Assembly: GCA_019044685.2 (NCBI GenBank)
Contig: JAGTXX020000003.1
Coordinates: forward strand, 682,001 to 746,000
Source of the DNA: Nannochloris sp. 'desiccata'
Lineage: Eukaryota > Chlorophyta > Trebouxiophyceae > Chlorellales > Chlorellaceae
Length of the DNA: 64,000 nucleotides
Reading direction: 5' to 3'
In this document: in pieces, positions 1 to 8,938 of the stretch
How positions within the stretch are numbered: position 1 is the first letter of the stretch
Layout: every line of letters begins with the position of its first letter
Program-made: the position numbers and the translations under genes
Notes under the pieces: model-generated
Told to the model about the DNA's origin: nothing
Databases searched by the model: none
Seen by the model: the letters and a program-made list of their open reading frames with translations, nothing else

Positions 1-2
1 CT

Positions 3-344
3 GCCCGTCTTGCTGCTCTTGAAGCTGCTGAAAACGTAACTGCCGAGGAAGCTCACTATGCCCTCAACTTTCTCTGGCTTGATAAGAACATTGCCGTTTC
101 AGTTGACCAAGTTTTCGGCCGTGGCCACCGCAGCCCTGTGACTGAATACTTCTTCTGGCCCAGGAAAGATGCTTGGGAAGAGCTCAAGGCTTCTCTTGAG
201 GGTAAATCATGGATTGGTGAGCGTGAGAAGGTATTGTTGCTCAATCGCTGCACCGAGGTAATCAACTACTGGCAAGATGAGAACAAACACTCTGCAACTG
301 AAGCTAGCCAGAAATTCCCTGATTGCAAGTTCCAGGGATGCTAA
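3..344 (+). CDS. PSRP3: Plastid ribosomal protein PSRP-3 / Ycf65 (cS23), C-terminal part
   Basis: This is a small-subunit protein of plastid and cyanobacterial ribosomes. The reading frame is open from base 3 to a TAA at 342-344 and enters from outside the window, so the start and any transit peptide are missing. The visible part carries the family core, including the stretches FLWLDKNIAVSVDQV, TEYFFWPRKDAWEELK and EVINYWQDE, followed by a short Cys-containing tail ending in FQGC. In red algae the homologue (ycf65) is usually plastid-encoded, whereas in green plants it is nuclear. Finding it among intron-bearing genes therefore points to a green-lineage nuclear genome. The family call is firm; whether exons exist upstream cannot be seen. 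Confidence 0.93.
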   Translation, partial: ARLAALEAAENVTAEEAHYALNFLWLDKNIAVSVDQVFGRGHRSPVTEYFFWPRKDAWEELKASLEGKSWIGEREKVLLLNRCTEVINYWQDENKHSATEASQKFPDCKFQGC

Positions 345-884
345 ATTAGTTTTTTGTAGTATCTATTCTTTCCATCATGATTATTATATCACCAGCCATG
401 CTATGTAAATAGAAATTTTCCCTCGCTACACTAAAACAATGGAACCTTGTACGAAATTTGTGTAAAGGAAAGTTTTGCTGTTTGTTATCTATACGAGTTT
501 GTGACTAGGTTATTACAATTCCTTGCTAAAAGGTGCTTTGGAGATGGTGTAGATAGGAAACAGCGAAGATATCCAGTAAAGACAGGGGGAAAAGCTTATG
601 ATGTGTTTTCCACAAGGTTTGGCATTCTTTAAGTTCTGGCAGAGGACTCGCCCTTCTTCTCATAAAGTGTTTTAAATAGAATCTTCCAACTTGTCTATAC
701 TAATCTTCAAACTTCGTTTGTAGAAGCTAGCTTCCTGCAGAATAGAAAACGCGGAGAGGGAAAGAGGAGAAGGCAGTGAGCGTCTCTTCCTGAAAACAGC
801 CAGAGGTACTCAGTCGAGAAAGCTTATCGAACATATCTTCAATATAATAAAATCATATTCTGTGCACGAAATTTTTAATGTTGC
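345..884. other. Convergent intergenic stretch
   Basis: This holds the 3' sides of the PSRP-3 gene and of the minus-strand coiled-coil gene. A TGTAA sequence, the common green-algal polyadenylation signal, occurs near 404, about 60 bases after the PSRP-3 stop, and may serve as its signal. A 61-codon open frame at 447-632 has no recognisable protein character. Nothing else is seen. Confidence 0.4.
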
Positions 885-1502
885 CTACATTGCTTCAGTT
901 ATAAGTTTATTGCAGTCCTTCTTGAAAAGAGCTCGCTGCTCTCTTTGAGAATTCTCCACCTCGCAAACAGACTGGCGCAGCGCCTCCACCTGCGAGGTAA
1001 GTTCACCAATAGCCATCTCTTTGGTTGCCACATCCTGACGGAGGTTATTGCTTTCTGCATTGATGTCAAGGAGCTTCTTTTGGGAGGTATCAAGTGCGTC
1101 TTTGGCAGAAAGGTAGGCTTTGTGCATTTGCTGATATTCCTGCAAGAAGGGGGAAGCGAGCAAAGGCAAGTAGAGAAAGCTTGAGGTGATGAAGAAGCAA
1201 TTATAGACAGCGTAAAGACCAGAAGTACCTCTTTGGCTTCTTTATTAGCTTGCTTCAGCTTCAGGTGCTCGGTTTCTGAAGGGAAAAGGAATATAAGAGA
1301 AAGCGGGTCAGCAAAAGCGGGCGAGCCGAGCTTTGCCAGAAACAGTTTTCTAAAGATGGCTCTCGTGCTTACCAAGTCCCTTTACGGAATTGTGATATTG
1401 AGAGAGAAGGAAATCAAACTGCCCTGCAGGGTTAGCTTGGGGAGCGCTGGCTTGCTGCTGGCCAGCTCTTCTGTTGAAAAAATTAGCGAGGAAGCCTGAC
1501 AT
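885..1502 (-). CDS. Small coiled-coil protein, unrecognised
   Basis: The model has three exons: 1502-1373, 1275-1229 and 1139-885. Donors are GTAAGC and GTACTT, and the acceptors end TTCAG and TGCAG. It encodes 143 residues. The N-terminus (MSGFLANFFNRRAGQQQ) is basic and Gln-rich. From about residue 40 to the end the protein is charged and heptad-like, with almost no Pro or Gly, which indicates a long coiled coil. The codon split at the first junction gives KGLETEHLKL, continuous with the following helix, and this supports the splice. No catalytic motif or family was recognised; a vesicle-tethering, kinetochore or cytoskeletal adaptor is possible but not shown. The gene is divergent from the kinase at 1808. 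Confidence 0.68.
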
Positions 1503-1807
1503 GGTGCGTGACCAGGAAAAACGGTTTACGCGCAAACAGGGAACCCTACGGCAGTTTATATGCTGTATACAATCTTAGGAAAGCAGTTTATAATTTTAAA
1601 ATTATATTTTTCTGCGCAATTGAAGTGGGGAGCAAAGTTTTGTGCATCTTGACTTTCTTGTTGCCAACTTCCCCCCAAAGTCAACGCTTATTTTCTTCTC
1701 ATTAGATCAAAGAATCTGCAAAGTACAGCATATTTCTTTTTAAGAGCTAGATTAAATTCATAATTTGGCGCATACCTGTTCCTGCGCTTGCTGCTGCGTA
1801 GACATCA
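1503..1807. promoter_or_regulatory. Divergent promoter region
   Basis: This stretch separates the minus-strand coiled-coil gene from the plus-strand kinase gene, so it should hold both promoters. An AT-rich patch lies around 1590-1610. No TATA box or known site could be assigned with confidence. Confidence 0.35.
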
Positions 1808-3564
1808 ATGCCATCTCATTTTGCAGCTGCACATCGCCAACTTTTAAAAGCACAGCAATCTCTTCTGCAAGCTGCCGGCTCTATTATCAATAAGCTTATA
1901 TTTAAAATGAGTAAGTCAGAAGACGCCCGCTTTTCTGAAGAGGAACTTGAAGAAGAGCTTCCCTTTGTTCAGGAAATTTTAGAGCCGCTCGCTTCAGGAG
2001 GTTTTGGCACGGTGTTGCTTGGTCGGCATAAAGTAAATCAGATTCCTATTGTCGTCAAAATTTCTCATATGAAAGATGATGAAGAAGAAAATGCCGAGCT
2101 AGAGGATGTTTTTAGAACAGAACGAGATTTCTATGAAGCAAATGTCGGCCGCTCTGATATTTCCTGGCTGCCCAAGTATTATGGAAGCGGTGTCCTGATG
2201 CATCGTGGAGTAAAGTGCCCATGGTAGGTTCTAAATATATAATTGATTCTGAACCAGCGATCTTTTTAAAACAAAAGTCTCACTACTAAGTGTTTGTTGT
2301 TTTCTGAAACCCTTTCGTGCAGGATCGCTTTGGAGCATCTTCACAGCTGCTTGTGGTCTTTAAACACTAAAGGACAAGCTTCTAATCAGTTCCGCCACCT
2401 TGCCTTAGGCGCTCTCAAGGCACTTGAATGCCTGCATGCTGAAGGCTACGTACACAGGGACATTAAACTTGAGAATATAGCTCTTCGCAAAGATGCTGTT
2501 TCCGGTGAGCTTGAGGTGTGCTTGATCGACTTTGGGCTTCTTTTCTGGTATTATACCATAGAGAGCGAAGGCGAAAATGATAGTCTGCCGTATGTTGGTA
2601 AGTTATCTTCGTTTTCTGCGCATTGTTGTGTTCACAGAAGGGATAGAAAGAAAATAACGCAACTGAACTTTGTTTTTCTTCTCTTTCTGCAAGGTACCCT
2701 GGAGTATAGTAGCGACCGCCAGCTGCAGGAACGCATGATAGGACCTGCAGACGACTTGATATCTCTGGGGTATTGCATTTTGGAGCTTTACATGGGAGTA
2801 TCTTGGTGGTAAGTAGTCTTCTGGTGATATTTTATTTTAAGGGTTGGCTCCTGCTAGAAAAGTTAAAAAATATTCTTTTCCTCCTTCTTGCTGAAGCCAT
2901 TTCGACTGATTTGACAACGCTGCTATTTTCAACTCATCTTTTTTGTTACAGGAACGTAGATCGGAACTCCCGTAAAATTAAGGTACTCAAGAAATTTGCC
3001 GAAGAAAACCAGGCAAACATTCTTCCTAGCCGTCATCGTAAGAAGCGTGGCCGTGATGCAAATCATGCCCAGCACGGTCAGCAGGAGGCACAGCAGCTCC
3101 CTCTGCCGAGCGCCAACGATCGTCCCCGTAATCAAGCTCGCTGCGAAGAAGATAAATCAGCTGAAGAAGACGAACCGGTCTTTGCAGCTCGTCTCGTCTT
3201 AGCCCCAGCACCCGCACCCGGCGCTGCCTCTCCCTCTGCCGTTGCCGCCACCTCAGGAACATCCCAGGATGCTATTGTTCCTGCAGCAAGTAGGGGAGAG
3301 ACCACCCAAAATCCTATAATGACTCTTGGCGAGAAATGCCTTCGCACTATCAAGCGCCGGAAGAAGGTGTGGTCTCGTCTCGATAAGCAAGGCAAAATTC
3401 CTAGCTTTCTTAAAGAGTGGATGAAATATTGCAAATCATTGACTGCCTACGAATGCCCAGATTACGATAAGCTTCGTTCTTTGTTAGAAACTGCTCCTAA
3501 AATCGCCCATATTGCAGAGGCTTTGTACGCAAAACAGCCTATAGCATTGGAGAACGAAGAGTAA
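1808..3564 (+). CDS. CK1/VRK-like protein kinase with a large C-lobe insertion
   Basis: Four exons (1808-2223, 2323-2597, 2694-2808, 2952-3564) join in frame. Visible kinase elements are the glycine loop (GGFGTVLLG), the lysine strand (VVKIS), the catalytic loop (YVHRDIKLENIAL), the metal-binding DFG (LIDFGLL) and a CK1/VRK-type helix F (DDLISLGYCILEL). There is no canonical APE, as is usual in this group. Roughly 100 residues rich in Lys, Gln, Ala and Pro interrupt the C-lobe before a CK1-like end (SLTAYECPDYDKLRSLL). Two in-frame starts exist. ATG 1808 adds a 33-residue leader without acidic residues that could be a mitochondrial presequence; ATG 1907 has the sequence AAAATGA and gives 439 residues. 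The catalytic residues are intact, so activity is likely. The substrate is unknown. Confidence 0.85.
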
Positions 3565-3945
3565 AAGAAAAAACAAGGACTTTCTTTTTCCTTTTCTATT
3601 GTCATCTCGTTCCCACTTTCTTTTCCCCTTTATTTTAATTTCTATATTCTCCTTCTTTCGATTCTATACTAAATATTTGATTTTAACTTCCTCTTAGAGG
3701 TCCATGGCAGTCGTGGTGGCGCACTGCTTAATCCATCAAGCTCCTCCTTCACCGCTGCTGCCACCCTAGGCTCTAGTTTTTGTCCATAGCTCTGCAAAGT
3801 CACGATAATAAGAAAGAAATGAAAGTTAAATAATTTATGTACTGTACGAGATACAACATTTTCCTTCAGATTCTGTTGTATCAGTTCTATATAAACAGCA
3901 ACACTTGTAAGAAAACCCGCACCCCCCCCTTTTTTTCTTTCTTCT
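3565..3945. other. Convergent intergenic stretch
   Basis: This is 3' flanking sequence of the kinase gene and of the minus-strand gene ending at 3946. It is pyrimidine-rich, with a C-run followed by a T-run near 3921-3940. No gene-like frame was found. Confidence 0.35.
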
Positions 3946-5070
3946 CTATCTACTTTTTTTTAGCAGAAAACACTTCTCGTAGCGGAAAACAGCACCTCCC
4001 ATGTCTCCTTCTCTTTCGCTTACCTCAATATGGTGGATTATATTTTCTTCTTTATACCCTAAGATCCTCCCCACTAACATTTTATAATACGGGCTATCTG
4101 CAATCAACGCAGCTTGAACTCCGATCTCAGCCAACCTTGCACCCCAAGCCTTGTACGGCTGTTGCTTTGCAGCAACCACGAGCGACGCAGCACCGCCACC
4201 AGGCGCCGTTGACGGCAGCACCAGCACCTCCTTTTTATTTTCAACAACTCGCTGTAGTACGCGTAGTACAAATGGTCGCAAGAGTGGCAAAGGCACTCGT
4301 AAATCTGTTGTTTTTACTGACATTTCTAACTGTACGAGTAAGACCCCTCGAAGACCCTGGAGAAAGGAAAAGAGTTCCCCTGCCGACAGCAATGCCGTCT
4401 GCTCAGATGTTGGTATTGGGTCATTTGGAGCTGTGCCATCACACCAAAATGACGGATTTGAGGCAATTAACGTTTCAAACTCACTTAAAGAGGTCACTTT
4501 TTGAATATGAAGTGTACTTTCTACCTCTTTTTCTGCCCCTTCAGCACTTAAAAGACTCCCTGTTATTGCTGTTGCTGCTAAATTTAATAAAGACGAAGGC
4601 AGAGTTTCTGGATTTTCTTGATATTTCTGTCGTAACGATTTTAAAGCTGTTTGTAAAGTGGGGAATTGTTTGACCCAGGCATCTGATAGTCTTGGCCAGT
4701 ATCCTACATGTTCGATAGTACCAGTATTAGGTTGCATACGGAGCATTTCCCCTTCACAAAGAGCCTCGATAACAACAGAGGTTGAGCTGTCCCCGCCACC
4801 GCCACTGCCACCGTTCGAAGTGGTAGGGCGGCATTTCATTATTTCTAGGTAAAAGTCTTTGCCGCTAGGTAATGTAATGCGCAGAAGATCTCCAATGAAA
4901 AGATGGGAAGGTAGAGTGATGGGAAAAACTGATGTCGCTGTGCTGGTGCTCGAGGCGTTGTCTGCAAAAGTTGGAATTAAGAAATTGATTAGCGGTGGGG
5001 AAGTTGAACTTGATGACGTCTTGCTGTGGATAGTTAATCTAGAGCAATGCCTCGGAAAGAAACCTACCAT
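3946..5070 (-). CDS. Conserved-looking protein of unknown function with organelle-type leader
   Basis: A single exon encodes 374 residues. I chose ATG 5070 because the frame upstream has no ATG and the protein then begins MVGFFPRHCSRLTIHSKTSS, a basic, Ser/Thr-rich, acid-free leader typical of plastid or mitochondrial import. A beta-rich N-terminal half (LPSGKDFYLEIMKCRP) follows, then a Gly/Ser-rich break and a mixed alpha/beta C-terminal half that ends near GVQAALIADSPYYKMLVGR. The C-terminal half looks folded and could be a nucleotide- or protein-binding domain, but I recognised no family. A GTAGGT just inside the start could act as a donor, so a different first exon is possible. Confidence 0.62.
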   Translation of the reverse strand: MVGFFPRHCSRLTIHSKTSSSSTSPPLINFLIPTFADNASSTSTATSVFPITLPSHLFIGDLLRITLPSGKDFYLEIMKCRPTTSNGGSGGGGDSSTSVVIEALCEGEMLRMQPNTGTIEHVGYWPRLSDAWVKQFPTLQTALKSLRQKYQENPETLPSSLLNLAATAITGSLLSAEGAEKEVESTLHIQKVTSLSEFETLIASNPSFWCDGTAPNDPIPTSEQTALLSAGELFSFLQGLRGVLLVQLEMSVKTTDLRVPLPLLRPFVLRVLQRVVENKKEVLVLPSTAPGGGAASLVVAAKQQPYKAWGARLAEIGVQAALIADSPYYKMLVGRILGYKEENIIHHIEVSEREGDMGGAVFRYEKCFLLKKSR

Positions 5071-5441
5071 GAGTTGATTGACAATTGAGTATTTGATTCT
5101 GATTAGATGGTAGGCGTTGTATCGTATTTCGTCGTAGTAGTTGCGATGAGTGGCATGTCGGATGTCGAAGATGGTTAACAAATTTGCCGCAAAGAGGCAG
5201 GCTTTTCAACTGCAGACATACTATAGCTGACATTTTGTCATATCAATAAACAAGTTTTAAATCTTCAAAATGAACAAATAGGGGTAGCATTTAAAATATC
5301 AAAAAATCCTTTTCCCGTTCACAGCAATTTCGATTTAGCCAGGCCAAAATTCTAGCTAGCTATTGCTGCTATTACATAAAACAGAAAACAAATACCAATT
5401 CTATACGATGAAATACACCAAATATACACAGGAAAGTATCT
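5071..5441. promoter_or_regulatory. Upstream region of the 3946-5070 gene; 3' flank of the deacetylase gene
   Basis: This lies between two minus-strand genes. It should carry the promoter and leader of the unknown gene and the terminator of the deacetylase gene. The plus-strand text contains AAAATGAACAA near 5268, which also occurs near 10556 upstream of the M20 peptidase; the meaning is unknown. No gene was seen. Confidence 0.3.
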
Positions 5442-6548
5442 TCAAACCTTTCCCACCGCCGCCTCCTCCTTTGCCGCCCACTTCTTCGCCCTTTTTGTAT
5501 TCAATAAAAACGCATCCGCATACTCTGCCGCAGCCTTATGCAGCATTACATGCCGTTCAACAATCTTATTATGATCAGGCTCGTAACCACCACCGATTGC
5601 AGCACAAAGCACGCTCCCCGCTTCTGAACATAATTTCATAACTAGTCGATCTCTTTCTAAAATTCCTTCATTACTAAGCGCCATTTTCCCTAGGGAATCA
5701 TCTGCATGAACATCTGCGCCTGCATTATACATTACCAATTCAGGCTGAACTTTCTTTAACAAACTCGGCAGTACACGTTGTAAAGTAGAAATGTACTGCA
5801 GGTCGTCACATCCAGCAGGCAGAGGGATATCTACATCGCTTTTTTGAAGAATCGCAGGATATGACTGCGCTTCACAATGCATAGAAAAGGTAAATACTGA
5901 ACTATCGTTGTGGAAAATTGCAGCTGTGCCGTCACCTTGGTGAACATCTAGGTCTATAAATAAGGTTTGGCCAACTGAACAATCCCGTTGGACGCTTCTC
6001 GCGGCTACAGCCTGGTCATTAAAGATACACCAGCCACTTCCATGCCCTGGGTGTGCATGGTGAGTTCCACCATTGCACATGACGGCGATACCGAGGTCCA
6101 GAGCTAACCGCGAAGCGAGAATGGCGGAGCCGGTGCCTATGAGGGTTCTTGTGACGAGATCTTTCGACCAAGGTAAGCCAATACAGCGCATACCAGCATC
6201 TGAGATGGTACCATCTAGAAAGGATTGAACGTAATCAGCGTCATGGGCTAGGCAGAGGGTTTCAAAGTCAGGTGGGACAGGAGTGAATGTGCGGTCGGCG
6301 GTGGCAATGCCAAGCTCGCAGAGGCGTTGATAGAGTAATGCGTCTTTTGGCATGGGAAACCGGTGGTCTGAAGGTATTGGATTGATTTTAAAATCTTCAT
6401 GGTAAACTATAGCATGCTTTGCTATCGCATTTGTAACTGATTTCGTTGCAACTTTCCTGGATTGAAATGAGATGAGTGATCTAATTTGCGTAAAGAATCT
6501 TGTGCATTGGCCTTGTGGGTGGCCCCAAAGGCTTGTAGCAATGCCCAT
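5442..6548 (-). CDS. Histone deacetylase family protein, class IV-like
   Basis: A single exon encodes 368 residues. Arginase-fold deacetylase motifs appear in order: YHEDF near the domain start, GGTHHAH with the catalytic His pair, CIFNDQAVAA, the zinc/general acid segment FIDLDVHQGDGTAAIF, the second Asp segment (AGADVHADDSLG) and the closing glycine-rich GGGYEPDHNKI. The HAHPGHGSGWCIFND pattern resembles HDAC11-type and bacterial-type enzymes more than nuclear class I. ATG 6548 gives about 45 N-terminal residues rich in Ser, Arg and Thr with few acids (FFTQIRSLISFQSRKVATKS), which suggests import into plastid or mitochondrion rather than nuclear chromatin. All zinc-site residues I can place are present, so it should be active. 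The substrate is open. Confidence 0.9.
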   Translation of the reverse strand: MGIATSLWGHPQGQCTRFFTQIRSLISFQSRKVATKSVTNAIAKHAIVYHEDFKINPIPSDHRFPMPKDALLYQRLCELGIATADRTFTPVPPDFETLCLAHDADYVQSFLDGTISDAGMRCIGLPWSKDLVTRTLIGTGSAILASRLALDLGIAVMCNGGTHHAHPGHGSGWCIFNDQAVAARSVQRDCSVGQTLFIDLDVHQGDGTAAIFHNDSSVFTFSMHCEAQSYPAILQKSDVDIPLPAGCDDLQYISTLQRVLPSLLKKVQPELVMYNAGADVHADDSLGKMALSNEGILERDRLVMKLCSEAGSVLCAAIGGGYEPDHNKIVERHVMLHKAAAEYADAFLLNTKRAKKWAAKEEAAVGKV

Positions 6549-6949
6549 TATAATTAAATTAATAAATTTCTCTCTCAAAAAATGGTAACTCTGTAGGAGA
6601 GGCAGCTTTAATTTGAGTGAGGCAAGTACTCAAGCAGCGGCCGACGGTGGTACTAGTCGCCTACCCAATATTTTCTGTCAATATTTTCTGTATATCTACT
6701 TTGTATGATTCTTTATTATAGTGAATGCTGTTTAGTAGAAAGAGCGTACTAGAATGGCAAATTAGTAGAAGAATTGTTGAGAAATAAGGAGAGAAAGAAA
6801 TATTGGACAGCGAGTTTGAAATTTTTATTGAAGGAAGTGGGCTGAAAACAAGTTATTCTTTCGTTTGCGTAACGGGTCTTAGGGTATTTACGCATATAAG
6901 GAGATATCTAAAGTAGCCGAGGGGCAGAGTTTCTTCTTTATTATTGCTG
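6549..6949. promoter_or_regulatory. Tandem spacer upstream of the deacetylase
   Basis: This holds the promoter side of the deacetylase and the 3' flank of the next minus-strand gene. There is a short direct repeat of a TATTTTCTGT motif near 6667 and 6682. No gene was seen. Confidence 0.3.
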
Positions 6950-8299
6950 CTAAGATCTTTCCTTAGTAGTGCTATCTTGGCCGCCTTGAGAATTGGAATC
7001 GGTAGGGCAAGCTCTCTTAATACCACAAGCTGCAGCTGCTGCATTTGGCCGAGGTGCTGATCTACAACTTTTACTAAGATTTTTATCAACATCGCTGCTT
7101 TTATCTCTTTCCAATTCTGATGAAGCACTGGGCCCTGGTTTATCTTTTCCTTGTCGACTCCCGCCGCCAAGAGATATTAAAGCAGAGCCAGCAAGATCCT
7201 CACAAGAAGGTGTCCGACGGCGTGAATTTTGCCTTAATTTATTAGAAAAAGCAGCACCAGCAGCTGCATCTGCACCTCCGTCACCATTACGACCGCCTCT
7301 ACCGCCACTACTAGCACCACCGCCAAGGCCCCCACCGACAGATAGTTGCTGCAAGATTTCAACTGCGGATGAATCAATATCGGCTTTATCTAAAAGATGA
7401 TTACGCAATGTATTGATATATAAATCCCCAACAGAACCTGTTTGGGATGCTTGCGTCATGTGATATCGATACGCAGCAGCAACATCCTGCAGCAAGTCCA
7501 AACTACCAACGGTAGCACCACCGCCCGCAGAAGCAGTCATTCCTTGGTAAAGATTGCTAGGGTCCATTAATGACAAATGCGGGAGATTGTCGAGATTGTG
7601 ATTATTTATCACACTTTGTTGCTCAATCGGCGGCAATCGCGGCGAACGTGCTACTCTGCTGCCTCCCGGCATCGCCGCCATCTGTCCCTGTACTTTAAGC
7701 ATCGCAGCCTGCTGGGCCATTTTAGCTTCATTAAATCCCTTTGAAAGGACAGGATGTGAGCTCATAAATTGATCAAACAATCTATGCACCGTATCGAAAT
7801 CGTCTATACTTATATTATCCTTTCTAGTTCGTATCATTGATAATGAAGTTTGAATTTGTATAGCTGCAGATTGATAGGTGGCGTGCTGTAAGGCGGCTCT
7901 AGCTTGCTCTTTTAGCTCTTGTGCTAAGCAATAGGTAGCATACTGCTCCCTTGAAAAATCAGTATTGTTGTGTACTGGGGCACCAGCATTATCATCAGGG
8001 GCAAGAGGATTTGTAGGCCACACTGTCGGTGCTGGTGCTGGTGCTGGTGGGGGGCGCGGGGGGCCCGCTGCTGCCGGGCTGTCTCCTTGAAGTATTCTCT
8101 CAGTGCTTGGCAGAGGATCCTCCTGAGTAGGGGTGTCTGAATTGTTGGCATAAACGACTGCAAGCTTATTTTGATCAAATTTGGGTGAGGTGGAGCCACC
8201 ATGTAATTCTTCTTGTGGAGGGAGCTCCTTGAGGTCGTCGGGCATGTCATTGAGCTCAATACCAACAACAACATCGTCTGCTTTTAGAGCAGGAAACAT
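6950..8299 (-). CDS. Low-complexity protein of unknown function
   Basis: A single exon encodes 449 residues with a clear ATG at 8299. The N-terminal 90 residues are acidic and end in a Pro/Ala run. Residues about 115-200 form the only folded-looking part, a predicted helical region starting FSREQYATYCLAQELKEQAR with Gln/Ala-rich helices. The rest is Gly/Ser/Ala-rich and probably disordered, with a basic patch (KLRQNSRRRTPS) near residue 365 and a polar tail. The composition resembles nuclear regulatory scaffolds, but no domain was recognised. The length of the open frame and the clean start support a real gene. Confidence 0.65.
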   Translation of the reverse strand: MFPALKADDVVVGIELNDMPDDLKELPPQEELHGGSTSPKFDQNKLAVVYANNSDTPTQEDPLPSTERILQGDSPAAAGPPRPPPAPAPAPTVWPTNPLAPDDNAGAPVHNNTDFSREQYATYCLAQELKEQARAALQHATYQSAAIQIQTSLSMIRTRKDNISIDDFDTVHRLFDQFMSSHPVLSKGFNEAKMAQQAAMLKVQGQMAAMPGGSRVARSPRLPPIEQQSVINNHNLDNLPHLSLMDPSNLYQGMTASAGGGATVGSLDLLQDVAAAYRYHMTQASQTGSVGDLYINTLRNHLLDKADIDSSAVEILQQLSVGGGLGGGASSGGRGGRNGDGGADAAAGAAFSNKLRQNSRRRTPSCEDLAGSALISLGGGSRQGKDKPGPSASSELERDKSSDVDKNLSKSCRSAPRPNAAAAACGIKRACPTDSNSQGGQDSTTKERS

Positions 8300-8938
8300 C
8301 TTGGTCTGTAATGATATAATTTACTATTTAATTGGAAATGTCGAAGGATGAATATTCACTACGAGCCTGGCGAATTGGGTTCACAATGATAATTGGCCCA
8401 ATTAAATTGGTCACTTTCTGTGGGGTGTTAAGAGGTTTAAAGCAATATGGTGGTGTTACACTCAAACTATATAGTTTAGGTGCTAAATCCCTGAGCTTGT
8501 GGGTCATTACTGGGGGAACATTGGTTTTATTTGATCGATGCATTGATTGTAGTGCCCCGAGAACTATCCTACCGCCAGTGCACACCTTTAATTAATAGAT
8601 CAATAGCATTAATAAGAGTATAGCATCTCAAATATAGTAAAAAAGCTGAATCAAGCTCACGCCATGCCTCAGCAAAGTGCTTGGAGCCTTCCCTGCAGCT
8701 GTCCCTCAATCAATCTGAGAGTCTGCTAAATGTTATTTTGATGATCACCCTGCGAAATTATATCGAATATTACAGGTATAATTCTGCCTTTACTAGGACT
8801 CAATCCAACTCGATCTAATACGAACAAAATACATCAACTGCCAAATGTACAATCAAAAGAAAAAAAACATCTAATAAGGTCAAAAGGTGGATGCAGCAAA
8901 AGCCCACTCTATCCTCATGCCACCGCCGTGGCAACAAC
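8300..8938. other. 640-base gap between two minus-strand genes
   Basis: This should contain the promoter of the gene starting at 8299 and the 3' end of the M20 peptidase gene. Two overlapping open frames of about 86 codons on opposite strands (8332-8595 and 8585-8328) look like chance. The segment 8380-8410 contains a short imperfect palindrome around TTGGCCCAATT. Nothing else is recognised. Confidence 0.35.

Noticed and set aside
447..632. 61-codon plus-strand open frame after PSRP-3
   Set aside because: No protein-like composition, no splice support, and it sits in the 3' flank of two convergent genes.
5071..5181. Extending the unknown gene at 3946 upstream to 5181
   Set aside because: The extension would have to start at TTG, and ATG 5070 gives a natural targeting leader.
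8328..8595. Overlapping open frames of about 86 codons on both strands
   Set aside because: Both strands are open over the same bases and neither has a convincing start or family; probably chance.
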